From contig CALXUL010000091.1 of the NCBI GenBank assembly GCA_944391635.1, positions 1-6,634 of the forward strand: DNA of 6,634 bases, given 5' to 3'. A model generated the notes under the pieces. It did not search any database, was not told where the DNA came from, and was given only the letters and a program-made list of their open reading frames with translations. The DNA comes from an uncultured Clostridia bacterium (GTDB lineage Bacteria > Bacillota > Clostridia > UBA1381). Below are positions 1 to 5,953 of the stretch, piece by piece. A program made the position numbers and the translations under genes. How positions within the stretch are numbered: position 1 is the stretch's first letter; the number at the start of each line of letters is the position of its first letter.

Positions 1-485
1 CGAAGGAATATATTCCTGCTGTAGATGCCGGTGTACAGGGTGCTATGCAGTCAGGTGTACTGGCAGGTTATCCGGTAGTTGACGTGAAAGTAACATTATA
101 TGATGGTTCTTATCACGAAGTTGACTCATCTGAAATGGCATTTAAGATTGCTGCATCAATGGCATTTAAGGAAGGTATGAAGAAAGCCGATCCTGTTATT
201 AAGGAACCGATAATGCTTGTAAATGTAATTATGCCTGATGAATATTTGGGTGATGTAATGGGAGACCTGAACTCACGCCGTGGTATGATACAGAAGATGG
301 AAGCATTGTCAGGCGCTCAGAGAATAACAGCTATGGTTCCGCTGTCAGAGATGTTTGGTTATGCAACAGACCTTAGATCAAGAACTCAGGGACGTGGTCA
401 GTATACTATGGAACCGTCACATTACTCTGAAGTTCCGAAGTCAATTCAGGAGAAAATTGTTAGCGACCGTACAAAGAATAATTAA
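1..485 (+). CDS. fusA: Elongation factor G, C-terminal part (5' end outside window)
   Basis: EF-G is the ribosomal translocase GTPase that moves tRNA and mRNA after peptide bond formation, and helps in ribosome recycling. Only about 160 C-terminal residues are present, read in frame from base 3; the GTPase domain lies off the left edge. What is seen is the end of domain IV (KEYIPAVDAGVQ, then GVLAGYPVVDVKVTLYDGSYHEVDSSEMAF) and all of domain V, including DVMGDLNSRRG and the near-terminal signature MFGYATDLRSRTQGRGQYTMEPSHY. These blocks are diagnostic of canonical bacterial EF-G rather than TetM-type or FusB-interacting paralogues. The reading frame is intact to a TAA stop. tuf follows after 101 bp, the usual order in the str operon (rpsL-rpsG-fusA-tuf). 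No intrinsic terminator is visible after the stop, so read-through into tuf is likely in addition to tuf's own promoter. Confidence 0.97.
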   Translation, partial: KEYIPAVDAGVQGAMQSGVLAGYPVVDVKVTLYDGSYHEVDSSEMAFKIAASMAFKEGMKKADPVIKEPIMLVNVIMPDEYLGDVMGDLNSRRGMIQKMEALSGAQRITAMVPLSEMFGYATDLRSRTQGRGQYTMEPSHYSEVPKSIQEKIVSDRTKNN

Positions 486-510
486 TTATAGTTAATTTTT
501 CAAAAAAGAC

Positions 511-539
511 TTGATTTTTATTAGAAAAAATTGTAAAAT
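511..539 (+). promoter_or_regulatory. Sigma-A type promoter of tuf
   Basis: TTGATT (511-516) and TAAAAT (534-539) are separated by exactly 17 bp, in an AT-rich intergenic region between fusA and tuf. Four of six -35 bases and five of six -10 bases match consensus. It would give tuf a leader of about 40 nt and let EF-Tu be made independently of the upstream operon, as is common since EF-Tu is needed in excess over EF-G. Assigned by inspection only. Confidence 0.6.
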
Positions 540-586
540 AATAATGATTGATTTTATCTTGAAATTCAAGAAGGAGGAAAATAAAA

Positions 587-1789
587 ATGGCAAAGGCAAA
601 ATTTGAAAGAAACAAGCCACACGTAAATATTGGTACCATAGGACACGTTGACCATGGTAAGACAACATTGACAGCGGCTATTACAAAGGTATTGGCACTC
701 AAAGGTCAGGCACAGTACGAAGCTTATGATATGATTGACAAAGCTCCGGAAGAGAGAGAAAGAGGTATCACTATTTCTACTGCGCACGTTGAGTATGAAA
801 CAGACAATCGTCACTATGCACACGTTGACTGTCCGGGACATGCTGACTACGTAAAGAACATGATCACAGGTGCTGCTCAGATGGACGGTGCTATACTTGT
901 TGTATCAGCTGCAGATGGTCCTATGCCTCAGACACGTGAGCACATCCTGCTCTCACGTCAGGTTGGCGTTCCTTATATTGTAGTATTCCTTAACAAAGCT
1001 GACCAGGTTGACGATCCTGAGCTTCTTGAGCTTGTTGAAATGGAAGTAAGAGACCTTCTTACAGAGTATGAATTCCCTGGTGATGAGATTCCTATAGTTA
1101 CAGGTTCTGCTTTGCAGGTACTTGAATCTAATTCAACAGATGTAAATGCTCCTGAGTATAAGTGCATACTTGACCTTATGGATGCTGTTGATAGCTACAT
1201 TCCTACTCCGGACAGAAAAGCAGATCTTCCGTTCCTTATGCCTATCGAGGATATCTTCTCAATCACAGGTCGTGGTACAGTTGCTACAGGCCGTGTTGAG
1301 AGAGGTCAGTTGAAGCTTTCAGAAGAAGTTGAAATAGTTGGTCTTACTGATGAAGCAAGAAAAGTTGTTGTTACAGGTATAGAAATGTTCAGAAAGCTTC
1401 TTGACTATGCTGAAGCTGGTGACAACATTGGTGCACTTCTTCGTGGTGTTCAGAGAAACGAAATCGAGCGTGGACAGGTTCTTGCTAAGCCGGGTACCAT
1501 TCATCCTCATACAAAGTTTAAGGGTGAGGTTTACGTAGTAACTAAGGAAGAAGGCGGCCGTCATACACCGTTCTTCAACAACTATAGACCTCAGTTCTAT
1601 TTCAGAACAACAGACGTTACAGGCGTTATCAAACTTCCTGAGGGTACAGAAATGTGCATGCCTGGCGATAACGTTAAGATGGAAGTTGAACTTATCACTC
1701 CTATCGCTATCGAGAAGGGCTTGCGTTTCGCTATCCGTGAAGGCGGCAGAACCGTTGGTTCAGGCGTTGTTTCAGAGATCGAAGAGTAA
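587..1789 (+). CDS. tuf: Elongation factor Tu
   Basis: EF-Tu is the GTPase that carries aminoacyl-tRNA to the ribosomal A site. The 400-residue product has the full family length (E. coli 393 mature). Domain 1 (about 1-200) shows the P-loop GHVDHGKT (19-26), switch I ERERGITI with the Mg-binding Thr62, switch II DCPGH with the catalytic His85, the guanine-specificity motif NKAD (136-139) and SAL (174-176). Domains 2 and 3 follow, with FSITGRGTVATGRVERG, the RGVQRNEIERGQVLAKPG block, FKGEVYVVTKEEGGRHTPFF and the closing FAIREGGRTVGSGVV. The start is fixed by AAGGAGG at 571-577, nine bases ahead of the ATG. NKAD replaces the more common NKCD, a harmless variant known in clostridial EF-Tu. A promoter precedes the gene and an intrinsic terminator follows 14 bp after the stop. 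Identification is secure. Confidence 0.99.
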   Translation: MAKAKFERNKPHVNIGTIGHVDHGKTTLTAAITKVLALKGQAQYEAYDMIDKAPEERERGITISTAHVEYETDNRHYAHVDCPGHADYVKNMITGAAQMDGAILVVSAADGPMPQTREHILLSRQVGVPYIVVFLNKADQVDDPELLELVEMEVRDLLTEYEFPGDEIPIVTGSALQVLESNSTDVNAPEYKCILDLMDAVDSYIPTPDRKADLPFLMPIEDIFSITGRGTVATGRVERGQLKLSEEVEIVGLTDEARKVVVTGIEMFRKLLDYAEAGDNIGALLRGVQRNEIERGQVLAKPGTIHPHTKFKGEVYVVTKEEGGRHTPFFNNYRPQFYFRTTDVTGVIKLPEGTEMCMPGDNVKMEVELITPIAIEKGLRFAIREGGRTVGSGVVSEIEE

Positions 1790-1803
1790 TTTTATGATAT
1801 TTT

Positions 1804-1834
1804 GCGGTGCTGCAATTATGTGGCACCGCTTTTT
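1804..1834 (+). terminator. Rho-independent terminator of fusA-tuf
   Basis: A perfect 7-bp GC-rich stem, GCGGTGC (1804-1810) pairing with GCACCGC (1823-1829), encloses a 12-nt loop and is followed directly by five T residues (1830-1834). It lies just after the tuf stop and before the malQ promoter, so it separates the translation operon from the next transcription unit. Confidence 0.88.
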
Positions 1835-1858
1835 ATTGTAATGAAAAAAGATATCATA

Positions 1859-1887
1859 TTTACTTTTTTTGTGCGGTATGATAAAAT
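1859..1887 (+). promoter_or_regulatory. Extended -10 promoter of malQ-bcp
   Basis: TTTACT (1859-1864), a 17-bp spacer and TAAAAT (1882-1887), with TG at 1879-1880 one base ahead of the -10, make a good extended -10 promoter. The 11 bases at 1877-1887 (TATGATAAAAT) are identical to those of the araC-type promoter on the other strand. No inverted repeat that could serve as an operator is obvious beside it. Confidence 0.65.
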
Positions 1888-1907
1888 ATATAAAATGAAT
1901 TATATAT

Positions 1908-1913
1908 GGAGGG
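1908..1913 (+). promoter_or_regulatory. Ribosome binding site deciding the malQ start
   Basis: GGAGGG lies four to five bases before the ATG at 1918. An in-frame ATG at 1906 would place this Shine-Dalgarno inside the coding region and has nothing comparable ahead of it, so 1918 is the better start. The protein then begins MRKSGILMH, matching the usual GH77 N-terminus. Confidence 0.8.
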
Positions 1914-1917
1914 TATT

Positions 1918-3387
1918 ATGAGAAAATCGGGGATACTTATGCATATATCATCACTGCCATCAGACTATGGCATAGGAACTCTTGGCAGCGAGGCATATAA
2001 ATTTGTGGATTTTTTAAAGGCGTCATCTCAGAGCTGGTGGCAGGTGCTTCCGGTTTGCCCTACAAGTTATGGTGATTCTCCGTATCAGAGCAATTCAGCA
2101 TTTGCAGGGAATCCTTATTTTATAGATCTTGACATACTTTGTGAAGAGGGGCTTTTGAAAAAAAATGAAATTAAAAATTATTTTTTTGGTGATGATCCTA
2201 AAAAAGTAGATTACAAGTTATTGTTTGATTTCAGATACCCAATCTTAAGACAGGCATTTTCAAGGTTTAAAAAGGACGAAGACTATTATCATTTTGTTGA
2301 AGAAAATAGGTTTTGGCTTCAGGACTATGCCTTTTTTATGGCGATAAAAGAACATCATCATTTTAGATGTTGGCTGTATTGGGATGATGATATTAAATTC
2401 ATGAATCCTGATGCGGTTGAAAGTTATAAATCAAAACTTTCAAAAAACATAGAATTTTATATGTTTATACAGTATGAGTTTTTCAAGCAATGGCAAAAAC
2501 TTAAAAAATATGCGAATGATAATGGCATTGGTATAATAGGTGATATGCCAATATATGTTGCTCTCGACTCTGCGGAGGTATGGCATAACCCTGAATTTTT
2601 TGAGCTTGATGAAAATAAGCAGCCGGTAAGGGTTGCCGGCTGTCCGCCGGACGACTTCGCGCCAAAAGGGCAGCTGTGGGGGAATCCGCTTTATAATTGG
2701 GAATATATGAAAAGCCGCGAGTACGACTGGTGGATAAAAAGGTTAAAGATGAGCTTTAAACTATTTGATAAGGTTAGAATTGACCATTTTCGCGGGTTTG
2801 AATCATATTATGCTATTAAATATGAATCTAATGACGCAATCTGTGGCGAATGGGTTAAGGGTCCAGGTATGGATTTATTTAATACTATTCGTAATGAATT
2901 GGGTAATCTTGATATTATAGCAGAGGATTTAGGTTATCTGACCGATGATGTACACCGTATGTTAAAAGATTGCGGTTATCCGGGTATGAAAGTTTTGCAG
3001 TTTGCGTTTAATCCATATGAGGATAATTTTTACCTGCCGCATAATTACCAGTCAAACTGCGTTGCGTATACTGGTACACATGATAACGATACGTTTACTG
3101 GTTGGTATGCGCATACAAAAGGTGAAGAGAGAGAGTTTATAAATAATTATCTTGGTGTAAAACGCAAATCAGATGCGGCAGAGGGCGGGATTAGGGCTCT
3201 TATGTCAAGTGTTGCAGAACTTGTTGTGATACCGATACAGGATTATCTGGGTAAGTCAAGTGACTCAAGAATGAACATACCGTCAACAGTAGGCGGAAAC
3301 TGGCTTTACCGAATAGAGAAGGATGATCTTTCAACCGAGCTTGCAGAAAAAATATCTGCAATTACACATACTTTTAGGCGTGGATAA
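1918..3387 (+). CDS. malQ: 4-alpha-glucanotransferase (amylomaltase, GH77)
   Basis: This cytosolic enzyme (EC 2.4.1.25) transfers alpha-1,4-glucan segments between maltodextrins, releasing glucose, in maltose/maltodextrin or glycogen use. The 489-residue product matches the compact bacterial amylomaltase length (about 500, as in Thermus) rather than the longer E. coli MalQ. Family blocks appear in order: GILMHISSLPSDYGIGTLG, WWQVLPVCPTSYGDSPYQS with SAFAGNPYFIDL, GDMPIYVALDSAEVW, AGCPPDDFAPKGQLWGNPLYNW, RIDHFRGF, IIAEDLG and TGTHDNDT. From known GH77 structures the nucleophile is the Asp of RIDHFRG (residue 289), the acid/base the Glu of AEDLG (336) and the third carboxylate the Asp of THDND (389); all are present, so it should be active. 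It is the first gene of a likely two-gene unit with bcp. No glycogen phosphorylase or maltose transporter gene is nearby, so the exact pathway role is not shown. Confidence 0.96.
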   Translation: MRKSGILMHISSLPSDYGIGTLGSEAYKFVDFLKASSQSWWQVLPVCPTSYGDSPYQSNSAFAGNPYFIDLDILCEEGLLKKNEIKNYFFGDDPKKVDYKLLFDFRYPILRQAFSRFKKDEDYYHFVEENRFWLQDYAFFMAIKEHHHFRCWLYWDDDIKFMNPDAVESYKSKLSKNIEFYMFIQYEFFKQWQKLKKYANDNGIGIIGDMPIYVALDSAEVWHNPEFFELDENKQPVRVAGCPPDDFAPKGQLWGNPLYNWEYMKSREYDWWIKRLKMSFKLFDKVRIDHFRGFESYYAIKYESNDAICGEWVKGPGMDLFNTIRNELGNLDIIAEDLGYLTDDVHRMLKDCGYPGMKVLQFAFNPYEDNFYLPHNYQSNCVAYTGTHDNDTFTGWYAHTKGEEREFINNYLGVKRKSDAAEGGIRALMSSVAELVVIPIQDYLGKSSDSRMNIPSTVGGNWLYRIEKDDLSTELAEKISAITHTFRRG

Positions 3388-3408
3388 ATTAAAAAAGGAG
3401 AGGATATT

Positions 3409-3867
3409 ATGATAGAAGAGAAAATGCCGGCGCCGGAATTTACACTTCCAGACGCAAACGGGAATATGGTGTCACTTAGCGATTTTCGTGGTAAAAAGAT
3501 AGTGCTGTACTTTTATCCAAGGGATAATACTCCAGGCTGCACACGTCAGGCGTGTGCCTTTGCAGCTGATTATAATAAATTTAGTGAAAAAGGTGTTGTA
3601 GTTATTGGAATAAGTAAAGATTCTGAGACTTCACACCAAAAGTTTGCAGCAAAATTTAACTTACCGTTTATTTTGCTTTCAGATACTAATCTTGATGCAA
3701 TACAGAAATATGGTGTGTGGCAAGAGAAAAAACTTTACGGAAAAGTAAGTATGGGTGTTGTAAGGACTACATTTATTATAGATGAGCAGGGAAATATAGA
3801 AAAGGTCATGAAGAAAGTTAAGCCTGATACAAATGCGCAGGATATACTAAAATATTTGGAAAGCTAA
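3409..3867 (+). CDS. bcp: Bcp/PrxQ-type thiol peroxidase (peroxiredoxin)
   Basis: A thioredoxin-dependent peroxiredoxin that reduces hydrogen peroxide and organic hydroperoxides in the cytosol. The 152 residues form one AhpC/TSA thioredoxin-fold domain of normal Bcp length. The active site YPRDNTPGCTRQACAF carries the peroxidatic Cys44 and, five residues on, the resolving Cys49; this CxxxxC spacing marks the atypical two-cysteine Bcp/PrxQ class. The conserved Arg119 (VVRTTFIID) that helps activate the peroxidatic cysteine is present, as are VIGISKDS and YGVWQEKKLYGK, both typical of Bcp. AAGGAG at 3395-3400, eight bases ahead of the ATG, fixes the start. The gap to malQ is 21 bp with no terminator or promoter, so co-transcription is likely, though no functional tie between the two is evident. 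No clear terminator follows. Confidence 0.94.
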   Translation: MIEEKMPAPEFTLPDANGNMVSLSDFRGKKIVLYFYPRDNTPGCTRQACAFAADYNKFSEKGVVVIGISKDSETSHQKFAAKFNLPFILLSDTNLDAIQKYGVWQEKKLYGKVSMGVVRTTFIIDEQGNIEKVMKKVKPDTNAQDILKYLES

Positions 3868-3964
3868 AGGGTTAAATGAGGCGTATACAGGATTAACCTC
3901 TGTATAGGCAATAATGATTAAGTTATATAATTACGGTTGTGGTTTAATTTTTAATATGCGTTAT

Positions 3965-3998
3965 AACAGCTATTTAGAATTTTTTCTAAATAGCTGTT
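3965..3998. promoter_or_regulatory. Upstream operator: perfect 15-bp inverted repeat (O1)
   Basis: AACAGCTATTTAGAA (3965-3979) and its exact complement TTCTAAATAGCTGTT (3984-3998) flank four T residues. The inner 24 bp (3970-3993) match the second repeat at 4026-4049 in 21 of 24 positions, the outer bases do not, which points to a shared protein-binding core rather than a chance hairpin. The right arm touches the -35 of the sdpR-type promoter. The probable ligand is the ArsR-family protein encoded just downstream. An alternative reading as a terminator for bcp is weak because the stem is AT-rich and no T-run follows it. Confidence 0.75.
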
Positions 3999-4025
3999 GA
4001 CTTTTGCGGCAGATTATGATATAGT
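3997..4025 (+). promoter_or_regulatory. Strong extended -10 promoter of sdpR-sdpI
   Basis: TTGACT (3997-4002), a 17-bp spacer and TATAGT (4020-4025), with TG at 4017-4018, match sigma-A consensus at five of six bases in both boxes plus the extended -10. The -35 overlaps the end of repeat O1 and the -10 overlaps the start of repeat O2, so a repressor bound at either site would block RNA polymerase. Transcription should start near 4032, inside O2, so the full O2 hairpin would not be in the mRNA. This is the best promoter in the window. Confidence 0.8.
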
Positions 4026-4056
4026 CTATTTAGAAACTTATCTAAATAGACTATAT
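4019..4056. promoter_or_regulatory. Downstream operator: perfect 16-bp inverted repeat (O2)
   Basis: ATATAGTCTATTTAGA (4019-4034) and its exact complement TCTAAATAGACTATAT (4041-4056) are separated by AACTTA. The repeat covers the -10 and the expected start of transcription and ends just before the sdpR ribosome binding site. Its core lies 56 bp from the core of O1, a little over five helical turns. The layout fits an autorepressor operator; binding by the downstream ArsR-type protein is inferred from position. Confidence 0.78.
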
Positions 4057-4061
4057 GGAGG
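4057..4061 (+). promoter_or_regulatory. Ribosome binding site deciding the sdpR start
   Basis: GGAGG ends four bases ahead of the ATG at 4066. A longer in-frame reading from a TTG at 3997 would start within the -35 box, upstream of the expected transcript, and is therefore excluded. Confidence 0.8.
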
Positions 4062-4065
4062 TAAC

Positions 4066-4341
4066 ATGAGTTTTGCTGATACGTTTAAAGCATTATCAGA
4101 TAATAGCCGCAGGGAGATTTTGCTGATGCTGAAGAGCGGGCGTATGTCGGCTGGTGAGATTTCGTCACATTTTAATATGACAAATGCCACGGTATCATAT
4201 CATTTATCACAGCTTAAAAAAGCGGATCTAATAACTGAAATAAAGGAGAAAAATTATATATATTATGAACTGAATATTTCCGTATTTGAGGAAATAATGC
4301 TTTGGATTTCTCAGTTTGGGGAGGATAGGAATGAAAAATAG
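4066..4341 (+). CDS. sdpR: ArsR-family autorepressor, SdpR type
   Basis: A 91-residue winged-helix repressor. The layout follows B. subtilis SdpR: FADTFKALSDNSRREILLMLKSG (3-25), then GEISSHFNMTNATVSYHLSQLKKADLI (30-56) with the recognition helix near 40-50, then the beta wing ITEIKEKNYIYYELN (56-70) and a dimerising C-terminal helix. There is no cysteine in the protein, so the metal-thiolate sites of ArsR/SmtB/CadC sensors are absent; it is not a metal sensor of that kind. The gene overlaps the membrane-protein gene by 11 nt, implying translational coupling. In B. subtilis, SdpR represses its own sdpRI operon and is sequestered at the membrane by SdpI when toxin is present; the adjoining SdpI homologue and twin operators argue for the same logic here. 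The symbol is by homology of family and neighbourhood, not proof of orthology. Confidence 0.86.
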   Translation: MSFADTFKALSDNSRREILLMLKSGRMSAGEISSHFNMTNATVSYHLSQLKKADLITEIKEKNYIYYELNISVFEEIMLWISQFGEDRNEK

Positions 4342-4972
4342 TTTTTATACAAGGAAGAGCTTTTGGGTTTCGCAAGGAGTGTGTTTGCTGCCTATGCTTT
4401 TGTCGTTGATATTTTATGACCAGATGCCGGAAAAGGTTGCTACACATTTTGATATGAATTTTGTGCCGGATGGGTACAGTCCAAAGTGGCAGGCGGCATT
4501 TATGATTCCGGGGATATTATTCTTCTTAAATATTTTTGTATGGTTTATGCTTGATAACGACCCGAGAAAGGCGGGTATTAATCCAATAATGAGAAGGATC
4601 TCTCAATGGATAATTCCGGTTTTGTCGGTTACTGTGCAATCGGCGATAATATTTTACTCAATAGCAGACAATGTTAATCTTGTACGGATGATACCGCTTA
4701 TGGTTGGTGTTATGCTGATGCTAATTGGCAACTATATGCCAAAATGCAGGCAGAATTATACTGCAGGCATCAGGCTGCCGTGGACACTTTCGAGTGAGGA
4801 AAACTGGAACAGGACTCACCGATTCGGAGGAAAGGCAATGGTTGCAGGTGGAATATTATTGGCACTTTGTTCGTTTATTAAAGTGAATTTGGCAGTGGTG
4901 CTTTTGATTGTTCTGATTTTCACGGCAGTGCCGGTGATATACTCTTATATTTTATATAAAAAAGGGATATAA
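4331..4972 (+). CDS. sdpI: SdpI-family integral membrane immunity/sensor protein
   Basis: A 213-residue inner membrane protein. About six hydrophobic spans can be read: near 11-29, 53-74, 92-112, 119-136, 169-183 and 186-208. The N-terminal part has the DUF1648 pattern, LPMLLSLIFYDQMPEKVATHFDMNFVPDGYSPK, where a conserved PxxxxxHF segment follows the first span. The SdpI signature lies at 133-167: GNYMPKCRQNYTAGIRLPWTLSSEENWNRTHRFGGK, matching the GN-x-MP-K/R-x-R-x-N-x-x-x-GIR-x-PWTL and W-x-x-THR motif of the family. GGGGAGG at 4318-4324, inside the end of sdpR, fixes the ATG at 4331. In B. subtilis SdpI gives immunity to the SdpC toxin and relays its presence to SdpR. No SdpC-like toxin or SdpAB maturation gene is seen nearby, so the ligand here is unknown. 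Confidence 0.88.
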   Translation: MKNSFYTRKSFWVSQGVCLLPMLLSLIFYDQMPEKVATHFDMNFVPDGYSPKWQAAFMIPGILFFLNIFVWFMLDNDPRKAGINPIMRRISQWIIPVLSVTVQSAIIFYSIADNVNLVRMIPLMVGVMLMLIGNYMPKCRQNYTAGIRLPWTLSSEENWNRTHRFGGKAMVAGGILLALCSFIKVNLAVVLLIVLIFTAVPVIYSYILYKKGI

Positions 4973-5001
4973 AAAAACAGGCATTATGCCTGCTTTTTTT
5001 T
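4971..5001. terminator. Bidirectional intrinsic terminator between sdpI and araC-type gene
   Basis: CAGGCA (4978-4983) pairs with TGCCTG (4987-4992) around a TTA loop, with seven A residues on the left and eight T residues (4994-5001) on the right. The A and T tracts let it act on either strand, ending the rightward sdpRI transcript and the leftward araC-type transcript. It overlaps the last bases of both genes' stop regions, a compact convergent arrangement. Confidence 0.88.
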
Positions 5002-5830
5002 ACTTATTTTTTGAGTTTTTTCGAAAAGCCCTTGGTGATATACCATAAATTTTGCGGAATGAATATGTAAGCTTTGAAGTTGAGTCAAAACCTGTCCTCT
5101 GTGCAATTTGAGAAAGCGGCAAATCGGTATTTACAAGCATTTTATGTACCTTTGCAAGCCGAACATTTCGCAAATATTCGCCTAAAGTTGCCCCGGTGGT
5201 AGAGTGGAACAGACGGCAGAAATGAAATTTACTCATATGCGCCATATCTGCCAGATCTGACAGACAGATTTCTTTATCAAAGTTATTATTAATATAGTGA
5301 ATGGTGTCGATAACTGAGCTGTCTATTTTTTTGCTCTTTGCCGGACCTGCAAGCTCTGAGAAACTCCGGAGTATAAGCAGCAGATTTGTTATAGAAAATG
5401 CAGCGGTTTTTGACGCTAAAAACCCGCCTCCGACAGAGTTGTTTAAATCAGAAAAATACACCTTAGCTTTTTCAAATAGTACTTCGTCAAGATGTACAAC
5501 ACAGGATTTTAAAGGTGTTAACAGCATATTCAGTTCCGATTCTGTTAAAATCTGCATAAGCAGGCTTTTATCAAAATTCATTACATATCGTTCATAAAAA
5601 TGTGAGTCAAGGCTTGCCATATGATGAATTTCATACGGTGATAAAAAAACCATATCTCCGCATATCAAGTCATAGCTGTCATCGTCTAAAAATAAATAGC
5701 GTTTTCCATCAAGCTGAAGATACAATTCGTAAGAATCGTGATAATGCTGTTGTGGCATATTATAAACTTGGTCATTCTTAATATATTCTACATTAAGTCC
5801 GTTATAAAAGCAGAAAGATTTTAACGGCAT
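5000..5830 (-). CDS. AraC-family transcriptional regulator with cupin sensor domain
   Basis: A 276-residue cytosolic transcription factor of the usual AraC/XylS two-domain form. The N-terminal half is a cupin-type ligand-binding domain, seen in HYHDSYELYLQLDGKRYLFLDDDSYDLICGDMVFLSPYEIHH (29-70), typical of sugar- or small-molecule-responsive members. The C-terminal domain (about 169-270) carries both helix-turn-helix motifs: LSDLADMAHMSKFHFCRLFHSTTG (190-213) and LSQIAQRTGFDSTSKLTYSFRKIYGISPRAFR (239-270). The ATG at 5830 is chosen because GGGGTGG precedes it by four bases and a good promoter ends about 30 bp upstream; a longer reading from 5887 would start inside the -35 box. It converges on sdpI and diverges from a small ORF. 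Ligand and targets cannot be told; no sugar operon lies beside it, and a link to sdpRI is only positional. Confidence 0.9.
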   Translation of the reverse strand: MPLKSFCFYNGLNVEYIKNDQVYNMPQQHYHDSYELYLQLDGKRYLFLDDDSYDLICGDMVFLSPYEIHHMASLDSHFYERYVMNFDKSLLMQILTESELNMLLTPLKSCVVHLDEVLFEKAKVYFSDLNNSVGGGFLASKTAAFSITNLLLILRSFSELAGPAKSKKIDSSVIDTIHYINNNFDKEICLSDLADMAHMSKFHFCRLFHSTTGATLGEYLRNVRLAKVHKMLVNTDLPLSQIAQRTGFDSTSKLTYSFRKIYGISPRAFRKNSKNK

Positions 5831-5834
5831 ATAA

Positions 5835-5841
5835 CCACCCC
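5835..5841 (-). promoter_or_regulatory. Ribosome binding site deciding the araC-type start
   Basis: On the minus strand GGGGTGG lies four bases ahead of the ATG at 5830. It is an imperfect Shine-Dalgarno (T in place of A, as against GGGGAGG before sdpI), which may mean modest translation of this regulator. Confidence 0.6.
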
Positions 5842-5858
5842 GCCTGATATATATACAC

Positions 5859-5887
5859 ATTTTATCATAAACATAAAGAAAAAGCAA
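5859..5887 (-). promoter_or_regulatory. Extended -10 promoter of the araC-type gene
   Basis: Read on the minus strand: TTGCTT (5882-5887), a 17-bp spacer and TAAAAT (5859-5864), with TG at 5866-5867. The -10 region TATGATAAAAT is the same 11-mer as in front of malQ. The -35 is weak, which is usual where an activator or an extended -10 contributes. Confidence 0.62.
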
Positions 5888-5953
5888 GTAAAAATACGGC
5901 TGTCACGTTTTATGTAAACCAGCATATGATGATAATGAAGGAGCGTGAGAGCC

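Noticed and set aside
1012..1014. EF-Tu Ala in NKAD in place of Cys as a functional oddity
   Set aside because: The third position of this G4 motif is variable, and Ala occurs in clostridial EF-Tu proteins; it does not indicate loss of function.
3884..3906. TATACAG/CTGTATA inverted repeat after bcp as a terminator
   Set aside because: The stem is short and AT-rich and no T-run follows, so it does not look like an intrinsic terminator; no function could be supported.
3965..3998. First inverted repeat as the bcp transcription terminator or a transposon end (MITE)
   Set aside because: It has no trailing T tract, lies about 100 bp past bcp, and its core is repeated over the promoter in register, which fits an operator better. 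No target-site duplication was seen around it.
3997..4065. Longer sdpR start at TTG 3997
   Set aside because: It would begin in the -35 box, upstream of the expected transcript, while a good ribosome site precedes ATG 4066.
5301..5597. 98-residue plus-strand ORF within the araC-type gene
   Set aside because: It is the antisense of a clear AraC-family protein, has no ribosome site and shows no recognisable motif.
5831..5887. Longer araC-type start at 5887
   Set aside because: It would begin in the -35 element of the gene's own promoter; ATG 5830 has a ribosome binding site and gives normal AraC length.
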